Source of the DNA: Soonwooa sp.
GTDB taxonomy: Bacteria; Bacteroidota; Bacteroidia; Flavobacteriales; Weeksellaceae
Reading direction: 5' to 3'
Assembly: GCF_030151385.1 (NCBI RefSeq)
Contig: NZ_JASLDS010000030.1
Location: 1-64,000, forward strand
DNA: 64,000 nucleotides
The notes under the pieces are model-generated. The model ran no database searches and had not been told where the DNA came from. It saw only the letters and a program-made list of their open reading frames with translations. Positions 52,888-61,395 of this stretch are shown here, piece by piece (position 1 is the first letter of the stretch; each line of letters starts with the position of its first letter). A program made the position numbers and the translations under genes.

Positions 52888-53552
52888 TAATTAAATTTCA
52901 CTAATTCTGCGGCAATTCCAAAAGATTTGGCTCCTTGGTAATCTGCCACAGGATTGTCACCGATATGAATAATTTGAGATTTGGTTATAGTTTTTAGTTG
53001 TTGAGTGTTTTTGTAAAGATATTCAAATATTTCAAAATTTGGTTTGGAAATTCCAACTTCATCAGAAAAAATCATAAACGAAAAATAGCTATCCAATTCC
53101 AATTTTTTCAGAACTTTTCGGATAGAATCTCCATGAATAAAAGCGGTATTACTAAGAATACTCGCCGTTTTTCCATTGTCCTTTATCTTTCCTAAAAAGT
53201 CATGAATGTCTTCCCAAATAACTAATGGCACATTTTCTACGAAAAGCGCATCTGATTTTTCAAAAAACAGTTTTAAATCATCAATCGAAATATCTCGAAT
53301 ATCTATTCCGAGTTTATCCAAAATCAACATAAAAACCTCTTCTCTTTCAATATGATTTCCTGTTTTCTCCGAAATAGTATTAAACAAATTATCATAATAT
53401 CGAATCACCGAATCTATCTCCTCCGTTGTTTTGTCCAAAGAGAAAACATTTTTTAGTAATTCGGTTCTTTGAGGTTTAAAATTGGGATTCGACCGAATAA
53501 TCGTCATCCACAAATCAAATGAATAATGCTCGTAATTGTTGTTAAATTTCAC
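52887..53552 (-). CDS. HAD-family hydrolase of the Ter locus
   Basis: 221 residues. Motif I is YSFDLWMTI (nucleophile D13), motif II LSNTAFIHGD (S/T site), motif IV IHIGDNPVADYQGA, with a helical cap domain. The second Asp of the usual DxD is replaced by Trp15, as in dehalogenase-like members with DxYGT, so acid/base catalysis differs from common phosphatases. Coupled to the PRTase; both probably act on the same metabolite. Confidence 0.88.
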   Translation of the reverse strand: MKFNNNYEHYSFDLWMTIIRSNPNFKPQRTELLKNVFSLDKTTEEIDSVIRYYDNLFNTISEKTGNHIEREEVFMLILDKLGIDIRDISIDDLKLFFEKSDALFVENVPLVIWEDIHDFLGKIKDNGKTASILSNTAFIHGDSIRKVLKKLELDSYFSFMIFSDEVGISKPNFEIFEYLYKNTQQLKTITKSQIIHIGDNPVADYQGAKSFGIAAELVKFN

Positions 53553-53560
53553 TCAGTTTT

Positions 53561-54226
53561 TTATTTAGAACCTGCAGCCCACTTCATTCCCCAATTATAA
53601 GCTTTGTCACAATCGCCATGCGAATTGTGGAAGCTTACTAATTTTTTCACTTGCATGTTGGTTGGCGAAATCAGGATTTCTGCAATTGCACAAAACTTTT
53701 TAGGATCATTTTGTTGTCCCATTTGCACTTCGATATCAGGATTCCCTGGAACTTTAATCGTCACAACCGCATTTGTTTCTGCCCATCTCGCAACACCATC
53801 ATAAATAAAACAATAAACAATGATACGCTTAATCTTCTCCAAAGATTGAGGATTCACAATAATATTCTCTCCCGAACCTGCAGCAGCACCACGATCATCA
53901 CCTGTATGCCAAATCCAAGGCGCATCTGTGTAACAACCTTGTCTTGTTTTGCGATCTCTTGGCCCACCTTGACCTTTCGAAAATTGCAAACCATCGATAC
54001 AGTTTTTGCTTCCGTCAGTTAATTCATAAAAAACACCAAGATCCAAGTCGATGTCTTTATTCCCCCCAAAAAGGCTAGACAAGAAACCGCCTTTTTTAGC
54101 TTGTTGTCCTTGTGACCAATTAAGGTTGATAACAATCTCTTTGTTAGAGTTATCTCTTTTTGTTAAATCAATCGAGTGCGTGTCGCCAGTTTTCTCAATT
54201 GTTACTTTTTGCAAGTTAATTGCCAT
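53561..54226 (-). CDS. TerD-family protein, TerA-like variant
   Basis: 221 residues. AINLQKVTIEKTGD start, DLDLGVFYELTDGSKNC and WIWHTGDDRGAAAGSGENIIVNP, a GDDR...GEN variant of the Ca site. The C-terminal part NSHGDCDKAYNWGMKWAAGSK is longer than in TerD and resembles TerA. Lies 8 bp before the HAD gene. Confidence 0.88.
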   Translation of the reverse strand: MAINLQKVTIEKTGDTHSIDLTKRDNSNKEIVINLNWSQGQQAKKGGFLSSLFGGNKDIDLDLGVFYELTDGSKNCIDGLQFSKGQGGPRDRKTRQGCYTDAPWIWHTGDDRGAAAGSGENIIVNPQSLEKIKRIIVYCFIYDGVARWAETNAVVTIKVPGNPDIEVQMGQQNDPKKFCAIAEILISPTNMQVKKLVSFHNSHGDCDKAYNWGMKWAAGSK

Positions 54227-54231
54227 ATCAA

Positions 54232-54807
54232 CTATTTAATGATTTGACCTTTGTAATATTTTGCCAAGAAAAATGCTAAATCTTCTCTATAACCAATTCC
54301 TGATGCTTCGAACTTCCAAGCGCCATTTCTTTTATAAAGACGACCAAATTCTACGGCAGTTTCAATAGAGAAATCTTCACCCAACTCGTATTTTGCAACT
54401 TCTTGTCCGTTAGAATCATCCACAATACGGATGTAAGAATTACGAACCTGACCATAATTTTGTTTTCTGTCCAAAGCTTCGTGAATCGTTACTACGAAAA
54501 GAATTTCGTTAATACGTGCATCAACTTTTGACAAATCTACCTCGATACTTTCGTCATCGCCATCTGCACTGTTTCCTCCTGTTGGATCATCGCCTGTATG
54601 ATGTAATGCACCATCGGGAGAATCTGTATTTCCATAAAAAACAAAGAAAGGCTCGGCAGGAATTAAACGGTTTTCGTCAATCATAAATGCAGATGCATCC
54701 AAATCGAAATCTGCACCAGTTCCCTCATTTGGATCCCAACCTAATCCAATTGTCATTTTCGTTAAGCCAATATCGATCTTCTGACCTTTCTGTAAATTAA
54801 TTGCCAT
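54232..54807 (-). CDS. TerD-family Ca-binding stress protein
   Basis: 191 residues, first gene of the locus. AINLQKGQKIDIGLTKMTIGLGWD, FDLDASAFMIDENR, HHTGDDPTGGNSADGDDESIEVDL for Ca binding, VTIHEALDRKQNYGQVRNSYIRIVDDS and RNGAWKFEASGIGY at the end. Typical short TerD. Gap to the next gene 5 bp. Confidence 0.95.
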   Translation of the reverse strand: MAINLQKGQKIDIGLTKMTIGLGWDPNEGTGADFDLDASAFMIDENRLIPAEPFFVFYGNTDSPDGALHHTGDDPTGGNSADGDDESIEVDLSKVDARINEILFVVTIHEALDRKQNYGQVRNSYIRIVDDSNGQEVAKYELGEDFSIETAVEFGRLYKRNGAWKFEASGIGYREDLAFFLAKYYKGQIIK

Positions 54808-54812
54808 AAATG

Positions 54813-54861
54813 TTTACGTTTTAAGTGTTTTTTGATTTAAAAAATTCTGTACGTAAATATA
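54813..54861 (-). promoter_or_regulatory. Candidate promoter/operator of the Ter operon
   Basis: Inverted repeat TTTACGT (54813-54819) / ACGTAAA (54851-54857) around a 31-base centre, next to a degenerate -7 box TATATTTA (minus strand, 54861-54854). It is the only candidate start of the Ter operon visible upstream of 54807. Weak. Confidence 0.3.
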
Positions 54862-55019
54862 AACAAATCATTTGAAAGGAAAGTATGGCAAAGCCTTTTG
54901 AAACTGCTAAAATTCGTTAAAAAATGAAAAATGTGTTTGAAAATTTTCACTTAATTTTTATAAATGCTTGTCAAATTTAGTTTCGCTAAATTTTGATGTT
55001 CTTATTTCTAGAACTTTAC

Positions 55020-55215
55020 TTATTTTAACGTCAGTTCGGGATAAGGCACTTTTACTTATACGAAGCATAACTTGCAGTATAAATTTGAAAGATTTTGTAT
55101 CGAGAAAATTTGATAATAAGAAAATTCACTTGTTTTCGATACAGTTTTCTTCGAAAACCACTCCAACTGACGTCAATTTTCTTATTCCTAACTCAGGTTC
55201 TTTAGGATTGGAATA
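55020..55215. repeat. Degenerate inverted-repeat element
   Basis: Outer arms AACGTCAGTT (55027-55036) and AACTGACGTC (55165-55174), inner arms TGTATCGAGAAAA (55096-) and TTTTCGATACA (-55143). The only frame of any length here (54968-55216, plus, 82 aa) has repetitive, unconvincing content. The whole 54808-55468 gap has no supported gene. Confidence 0.5.
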
Positions 55216-55264
55216 GAAATTTTTGTAAGAATTTAAAATATCAAATAAACAATTAGTAGTCCCT

Positions 55265-55363
55265 AGCCCCGATAGAAACGGCATCCTTTTGTGGTGGAGC
55301 GAGGCGACGGAGCGTAGCGGAGTCGTCCGAGCGATACTACAAAAGATATAGTGGATAGCGGGA
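55265..55363. repeat. Covarying hairpin repeat, copy 3
   Basis: AGCCCCGATAG ... GATAGCGGGA ends as in the other copies; inner arms CTTTTGTGGT / ACTACAAAAG pair over 10 bp with one wobble. It lies 3' of the RND outer-membrane gene. Confidence 0.8.
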
Positions 55364-55419
55364 AAAAGCTTCCAAAAAAAATACTAAAAAGCTTTTCGAC
55401 GGAGTCAATAGCTCCAAAT

Positions 55420-55450
55420 AAAAAGCCTGACCAAAAAGTCAGGCTTTAAA
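55420..55450 (-). terminator. Terminator of the RND efflux operon
   Basis: AAAGCCTGAC (55422-55431) and GTCAGGCTTT (55438-55447) with 6-base loop; 19 bp beyond the stop of the outer membrane channel gene. Confidence 0.88.
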
Positions 55451-55468
55451 TATGTTGATTTTCAAATT

Positions 55469-56872
55469 CTAGAATTGTCCGCCACCAAGTGCACGATAGA
55501 ATTCGGTCATAGCTTGTAATTGTTGTAATTTGTCATTAACTGCGGAAAGCTGCGCTTGTAGCAAGGCTTGCTCTGCCGTCAAAACGTTAACGTAATTTAC
55601 TTTAGATGAATAAGTCAACAACTCGTTACTGAAGTCAACAGCTTTTTGCAAAGATTCGATTTGCAATTGACGTGTTGCTTCTTTGGATTTTGCTTTTTCG
55701 TAAGTTACTAAAGCGTTCGAAACTTCCGAACCTGCCGTTAACAATGACTTTTCGAAACCTAAATAAGCCTGCTCTTTTCTAGCTTCCATAATTTTGACTT
55801 GCGTCTTACGATTGCCTTGCTGAAAGATATTTTGGGTAAGTGTTCCACCAATAGTGTAGAACAAAGACTCCTTGAAAAAGTCCGAAATATTCTTCGACGA
55901 CAAGCCTAAAGTCCCCGTAATATTAAGGGATGGATAAACCTGTGCTAAAGCAATATTTTTGTTTTCAAAAGCTTGACGAAATGCCATTTCTGCAGCCAAA
56001 ACATCGGGACGATTTTGCAACAACGAAGCCGGAAGCCCCGTTTTGAAATCAGCTGAAATTGTTTGCGAATCAATGCTATTTCGATCAATTGATTTTGGCG
56101 TTTCGCCCATTAAAGTATTAAGAGCATTTTCGGTTTGCTGGATTTGGATTTCCAAATCTGGAACCATCAACTGCGTCGAATACAAGTTGGCTTTACTCTG
56201 CTCAACATCAGCACCAGTTAAGTACGCCGCATCCATTAAAAGCTGCACAGCTTCGACATTCTTTTTACGAATTTCGATGGTTTGCTGCGTAATTTCTAAC
56301 TGCTTGTCCAAAGACAACAATTGATAATACAAACTAGCAGCTTGCGCCACCAACTGCGTTTGCACCGCTCTTTTAGCAGCATCGGTTTGCAAAAATCCGG
56401 CATAAGCAGAACGCTTCATCGCAGCCATCTTTCCCCAAATATCAACTTCCCAACCTGCCGAAATGCCAAGTTGAAAATTAGTGACATCAGGAATTCGGAA
56501 GTTGCTTCCCTGCGCTGCTGCACTGTTTTTGGTATCTTTAATAGAAGCTATTCCATCCAACGTTGGCAAATTATTAAGCTGCGATTGTTTGAAAACCGCA
56601 TCTGCTTCGTTAATTCTCGCCAGCGCTATTTTTAAGTCATAATTATTTTCGACTGTTTTTTTAATAACAGCTTGTAGCTTTTCATCAGAAAAAATCTGAT
56701 TCCAAGCTACTTTCGCCATAGAAAGTGAATCCGAATTGGTTTGTTTTCTAAACAAAGATTTGTCCCAATCCGACTTTACATTTGGCTTTTGATAGGTTTC
56801 CGTGACTTTACAAGACTGCATTAGTCCTGCCAAAGCAATTGCGGAAACGATATGTGAAGTTTTAATTTTCAT
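55469..56872 (-). CDS. RND efflux outer membrane factor (NodT/OprM-like lipoprotein)
   Basis: 467 residues from the ATG at 56872; the frame opens at 57076 but would overlap the pump gene by about 180 bp. Lipoprotein signal IVSAIALAGLMQSC. TolC-fold repeats: VAWNQIFSDEKLQAVIKKTVENNYDLKIALARINEADAVF and QAFENKNIALAQVYPSLNITG, characteristic of the OprM group. Last gene of a three-gene efflux operon, 22 bp after the pump stop. Confidence 0.94.
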   Translation of the reverse strand: MKIKTSHIVSAIALAGLMQSCKVTETYQKPNVKSDWDKSLFRKQTNSDSLSMAKVAWNQIFSDEKLQAVIKKTVENNYDLKIALARINEADAVFKQSQLNNLPTLDGIASIKDTKNSAAAQGSNFRIPDVTNFQLGISAGWEVDIWGKMAAMKRSAYAGFLQTDAAKRAVQTQLVAQAASLYYQLLSLDKQLEITQQTIEIRKKNVEAVQLLMDAAYLTGADVEQSKANLYSTQLMVPDLEIQIQQTENALNTLMGETPKSIDRNSIDSQTISADFKTGLPASLLQNRPDVLAAEMAFRQAFENKNIALAQVYPSLNITGTLGLSSKNISDFFKESLFYTIGGTLTQNIFQQGNRKTQVKIMEARKEQAYLGFEKSLLTAGSEVSNALVTYEKAKSKEATRQLQIESLQKAVDFSNELLTYSSKVNYVNVLTAEQALLQAQLSAVNDKLQQLQAMTEFYRALGGGQF

Positions 56873-56894
56873 TGTAATAGATTTTCTGTTGAGA

Positions 56895-59800
56895 TTATTC
56901 GCTAAGTCTGTTTCCATAATCTTCTTCGAAAACTTTCTTGCTCGATACACGCTCTTGTAAATATTGGAAAATCGCAAACAAAACTGGTATGAAAAGTACA
57001 CCAAAAATAGTCCCAACCAACATACCTCCAATTGCACCAATACCAATAGATTGGTTACCGATAGCACCTGCACCACTTGCTGTTGCCAAAGGTATTAACC
57101 CGAAAATAAATGCAAATGACGTCATTAAAATCGGACGAATTCTTTGTTTAGCTCCAGAAATTGCAGCTCTACCAATAGTAAAGCCTTTCTTACGTGCATC
57201 CAAAGCAAATTCCACAATCAAAATCGCATTTTTCGCCAAGAGACCAATCAACATAATTAAAGAAATCTGAGTATAGATATTATTAGATTTACCAATCCAG
57301 CTAGAGAACATCATCGCACCAGCAAGACCTACTGGCAAGGACAGCATTACCGCAAATGGCAAAATATAACTTTCATACTGCGCCGCAAGCAAGAAGTACA
57401 CGAATACACAACATAAAATAAAGATGTAAACCGTTTGACTTCCTGAGTTAACTTCTTCACGTGTTAAACCAGAAAACTCATAACCGTAACCAGTTGGCAA
57501 AGTTTCTGCTGCAACTTCTTTTACGATATTAATCGCATCTCCAGAACTGTAACCAGCATTCGGCGTTCCGTTAACACCAACAGCAGTAAAGAGGTTAAAA
57601 CGTCCAATCGCTTGTGGTCCATATACTTTTTTGGTGGTTACAAATCGGCTAACTGGCGCCATAACACCAGAACTATTACGAACCATCATCGAGTTTAGAT
57701 TTTCTAAACTTTGACGTTGATCAGCCGGCGCCTGATAAATTACACGATATTGTTTCCCAAATAAGTTAACATTGGAAGAATAAACCCCTCCAAAATAACC
57801 TTGCATCACGGATAAGATATCATTAACTGAAAAGCCTGCAGCTTTAGCCGTTGGCACGTCAATATCAATCATGTATTGCGGATAATTTGGGTTAAATGAT
57901 GTAAAGGCATTTTGTATCTCTGGACGTTGCTTTAACGCATTGATAAAATCATTACTTACTTTGGTTAAATCTTCAATACTTCCACCTTTTTGATCCTGAA
58001 CTTGGAATTCAAAACCTGCTGCATTACCAAAACCTTGAAGCGTTGGACGACCAAAGAATACCATTTTTGCATCTTTGATTCCTGCTGTCTTTTGATACAA
58101 TCGACCAATTAAAGCTTGTGTACTTTCGTCTTTACCTGTACGTTGTGCCCAAGGTTTTAATTTTAAAATCAACATACCATTGTTACTACCAACACCAGAC
58201 ATCATACCACGACCAGTAACTTTAAGAATGTGATCGACTTCTGGTTCTTTTTTAACAATAGCTTCTACTTCGTCTAAAAGTGCTTGAGTTCTGGCTTCAC
58301 TAGCTCCTAATGGCAAAGATATATCAGCCATAACACCTCCCATATCCTCAGATGGAACGAAAGATTTCGGTGTCGTATTCATCAACCAAACAAAGATTGC
58401 TGTAAACAAAGCCAAACCTAAACCAGCAAGCCATTTTTTTCTTAAAAGGATTAAAACCCATCCCGAATAACGTTTAACAAAAGCATCGAAAATTGTATTA
58501 AAATACATGAAGAATCGCTGCATGATATTCATCTTCTTAGCTTCGTGAGAATGTGGTTTTAGGAAAATAGCACATAGAGCTGGACTTAACGTCAAGGCAT
58601 TAATTGCCGAAAGTCCAATCGAAATCGCCAACGTCAAACCAAATTGCTTATAAAACACCCCAGCCGAACCAGTAATAAAACTCACCGGTACGAATACCGC
58701 CGACATTACCAAAGTAATACTGATAATCGCCCCACTAATATCGCCCATCGCATTGATAGAAGCTCGTAATGGTGACTGTTCACCTTGCTCCAATTTACTA
58801 TGGACGGCTTCAACAACAACAATCGCATCATCCACCACAATACCAACTGCCAAGATTAAGGCAAATAAAGTTAAGAGGTTGATGGTAAATCCAAATATAT
58901 CAAGGAAAAAGAAAGTACCAATAATCGCTACGGGAACTGCAATTGCTGGAATTAAGGTTGAACGCCAATCCTGCAAGAATATAAAAACAACGATGAATAC
59001 TAAGATAAACGCCTCAACTAAGGTATGGACAACCTTTTCGATAGAAGCATCTAGGAAATCATTCGCATTAACCAAAGTTGTCCATTTGACACCTTTCGGA
59101 AAAGTTTTTTCAGCATTTGTTAAAACCGCTATTGTCTGATTGATAACATCTTGTGCGTTAGACCCAGCCGTTTGTGCAATCGCAATACCAATACCAGGAT
59201 TACCATCTGTAAAACTCTTTCCTGTATAATCTTGTGCTCCTAATTCGATTTTGGCAACATCTTTTAAGCGAAGAACTTGTCCATTTTCGGTACTTCTTAA
59301 TACGATATTTTCAAACTCTGGAATTTCGGTTAGACGACCTTTATATTTTAAAGTATATCTAAAACTTGTTTCTGCATTATCGCCGATACTACCAGGTGCA
59401 GCTTCAATATTTTGCTCTGCCAAAACAGTATTAATGTCCGCTGGTACCAATCCGTAACCTGCCATTTTTTGAGGATCAAGCCAAATTCTCACCGAATAAT
59501 CTTTGGTCCCAAAAACTGTTGCGTCACCAACTCCTGGCACCCTTTTAATCTGTGGAATAATGTTGATATTCGCGTAGTTCTGAATAAAAGTTTGATCAAA
59601 TTGTGGATTCTCACTATACAATGAGAAAATTAACACGTTGGAACTTTGACGTTTAACAACAGTTACCCCAGCCTGCGTTACTTCTCTTGGAAGCAAACTA
59701 TTAGCTCGCGACACTCTGTTTTGTACGTTAACCGCTGCAATATCTGGATTAATGCCTTGTTCAAAATATACAGTCACCGAACCAGATCCATCATTGGTTG

Positions 59801-60044
59801 CTGATGATGTCATATAGGTCATTCCTTCAACACCGTTGATTTGCTCCTCCAATGGAACAATCACACTTTTCAAAATTACATCTGCATTTGCACCCATATA
59901 GCTGGCGTTAACAACTACAGTAGGCGGCGCAATATCTGGATACTGCGCAACAGGTAATGTTACGATACCCAATACTCCCAAAATTACGATGATGATGGAA
60001 ATCACCGTGGAAAGTACTGGACGTTCTATAAATTTTTTAAACAT
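56895..60044 (-). CDS. RND multidrug efflux pump (HAE1, AcrB-like)
   Basis: 1049 residues, typical of the family. N-terminal FIERPVLSTVISIIIVILGVLGI, PVAQYPDIAPPTVVV, GVEGMTYMTS in the porter domain, and the proton-relay segment ALILAVGIVVDDAIVVVEAVHSKLE in helix 4 (D-D pair). A second copy of the same fold begins near 540. Helices 4, 10 and 12 carry the expected residues (AKNAILIVEFALD). Inner membrane; transports drugs, dyes or other toxic small molecules. Operon middle gene. Confidence 0.97.
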   Translation of the reverse strand: MFKKFIERPVLSTVISIIIVILGVLGIVTLPVAQYPDIAPPTVVVNASYMGANADVILKSVIVPLEEQINGVEGMTYMTSSATNDGSGSVTVYFEQGINPDIAAVNVQNRVSRANSLLPREVTQAGVTVVKRQSSNVLIFSLYSENPQFDQTFIQNYANINIIPQIKRVPGVGDATVFGTKDYSVRIWLDPQKMAGYGLVPADINTVLAEQNIEAAPGSIGDNAETSFRYTLKYKGRLTEIPEFENIVLRSTENGQVLRLKDVAKIELGAQDYTGKSFTDGNPGIGIAIAQTAGSNAQDVINQTIAVLTNAEKTFPKGVKWTTLVNANDFLDASIEKVVHTLVEAFILVFIVVFIFLQDWRSTLIPAIAVPVAIIGTFFFLDIFGFTINLLTLFALILAVGIVVDDAIVVVEAVHSKLEQGEQSPLRASINAMGDISGAIISITLVMSAVFVPVSFITGSAGVFYKQFGLTLAISIGLSAINALTLSPALCAIFLKPHSHEAKKMNIMQRFFMYFNTIFDAFVKRYSGWVLILLRKKWLAGLGLALFTAIFVWLMNTTPKSFVPSEDMGGVMADISLPLGASEARTQALLDEVEAIVKKEPEVDHILKVTGRGMMSGVGSNNGMLILKLKPWAQRTGKDESTQALIGRLYQKTAGIKDAKMVFFGRPTLQGFGNAAGFEFQVQDQKGGSIEDLTKVSNDFINALKQRPEIQNAFTSFNPNYPQYMIDIDVPTAKAAGFSVNDILSVMQGYFGGVYSSNVNLFGKQYRVIYQAPADQRQSLENLNSMMVRNSSGVMAPVSRFVTTKKVYGPQAIGRFNLFTAVGVNGTPNAGYSSGDAINIVKEVAAETLPTGYGYEFSGLTREEVNSGSQTVYIFILCCVFVYFLLAAQYESYILPFAVMLSLPVGLAGAMMFSSWIGKSNNIYTQISLIMLIGLLAKNAILIVEFALDARKKGFTIGRAAISGAKQRIRPILMTSFAFIFGLIPLATASGAGAIGNQSIGIGAIGGMLVGTIFGVLFIPVLFAIFQYLQERVSSKKVFEEDYGNRLSE

Positions 60045-60070
60045 AAATCTTAAATAAAATCAGAAAAACC

Positions 60071-61222
60071 TTAATCATTACTCTTTAACACTGTTTGAAG
60101 ACTTGTTTCTTTTGGAACAACTTCAGTATCGTCTTTCAAGATACCAACACCTTGTACCACAACCTTGTCTCCTTCTTTCAAGCCTGACTCAACAGCGTAA
60201 GACACGCCATCTGGCAATTCCGTAATTTTTACTTCTTGAGATTTTACTTTATTGTTTGCACCAATAACATAAACAAAGATTTTTCCTTGAAGCTCATAAG
60301 TTGCCTTTTGAGGAATAACAATAATATTTTCCAAATTAGTAGGAAGCAAAACAGTAGCACTATAACCACTTCTCAAAAGTCCTTGCGGATTGGTAAAAGC
60401 AGCACGCATACTAAATGAACCTGTATTAGGATCAACCAAACCGCTGATGGATTCTAGTTTTCCTTTTTCGTTGTACATACTTCCGTCAGACAATTTAAGG
60501 CTGATAAGTGGTGTATTTTTAATTTTTTCAGCAATAGAAGCACCTGGCGAATGCTTTAAGAAATTAAGCTGATCCTTCTCATTAATTGAGAAATAAGCAT
60601 AGATTTTTGAAATATTAGAAACAGTTGTCAAAGCTTGCGATGTGCTTGCACTAACATAGCTTCCAGCTTTTAAAGGCAGTGTACCTACAACGCCAGACAC
60701 AGGACTTGTAATCACAGTATAACCTTGGTTAACTTTAGCATTTGTCAATTGTGCTTGTTGTTCTGCTAGACTTGCTTGCGCAGCTTTCAGGTTAAGTTGA
60801 GCAGCCTGTAATTCGTAAGCTGAAATGATTTTACGATCAACCAAAGGTTTGGTTTTTGTCACCTGCATTTGTGCCGTTGCAACTGCCGCTTGAGCGCTGT
60901 TTACAGAAGCTTGCGCCACACGAACCATTTGCTCATACTGCGGATTACGAATACGAAACATCGATTGTCCACGACTTACCATCTGGCCCTCGTCAACATA
61001 AAGATTTTCGATAAACCCGTCAATCTTTGGACGAATTTCAACATTTTCTACACCTTCTAATCTTGCAGGATATTCTGTATGATTATCAGCAGCACCAGAT
61101 TTAGCAACAATATACTCGTATGGTTGTGGCTTAGCATCCTTCTGCGCATCAGGTTTCTTATCTTTGGAACAAGAGGCCACTACAAGCGCAGAAGCTGCTA
61201 TCAATATCGAAATTCTTCTCAT
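60071..61222 (-). CDS. RND efflux adaptor (AcrA-like membrane fusion lipoprotein)
   Basis: 383 residues from the ATG at 61222 (the frame goes to 61270). Lipoprotein signal ILIAASALVVASC. Lipoyl half motif PKIDGFIENLYVDEGQMVSRGQSMFRI, helical hairpin RAASVNSAQAAVATAQMQVTKTKPLV region, and beta-barrel part VTSPVSGVVGTLPLKAGSYVSA. First gene of the operon. No regulator is next to it. Confidence 0.95.
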   Translation of the reverse strand: MRRISILIAASALVVASCSKDKKPDAQKDAKPQPYEYIVAKSGAADNHTEYPARLEGVENVEIRPKIDGFIENLYVDEGQMVSRGQSMFRIRNPQYEQMVRVAQASVNSAQAAVATAQMQVTKTKPLVDRKIISAYELQAAQLNLKAAQASLAEQQAQLTNAKVNQGYTVITSPVSGVVGTLPLKAGSYVSASTSQALTTVSNISKIYAYFSINEKDQLNFLKHSPGASIAEKIKNTPLISLKLSDGSMYNEKGKLESISGLVDPNTGSFSMRAAFTNPQGLLRSGYSATVLLPTNLENIIVIPQKATYELQGKIFVYVIGANNKVKSQEVKITELPDGVSYAVESGLKEGDKVVVQGVGILKDDTEVVPKETSLQTVLKSND

Positions 61223-61367
61223 AAATATTATAAAATTAAATGATTTGCTAAAATAAAGTTTTGAAACCAAACAAACGATTGATTTGCATCAATAAAAACG
61301 ATTAAAGATAATAGATAATATGTATCGAATACGATTGTTAATGCAGGTTTAACGTTTACTTAACAAA

Positions 61368-61395
61368 AAATCCGAAAGCTAAAGCTTTCGGACTA
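61368..61395 (-). terminator. Terminator of the methyltransferase gene
   Basis: TCCGAAAGC / GCTTTCGGA hairpin that overlaps the last codons and stop (61379) of the methyltransferase gene, followed by a T-run on the minus strand. Confidence 0.8.

Noticed and set aside
54968..55216. 82-codon plus-strand frame in the gap before the Ter locus
   Set aside because: It spans the inverted-repeat element and its translation has no protein-like pattern, start signal or conserved motif.
56873..57076. N-terminal extension of the RND outer membrane factor
   Set aside because: It would overlap the pump gene by about 180 bp and precede a clear lipoprotein signal.
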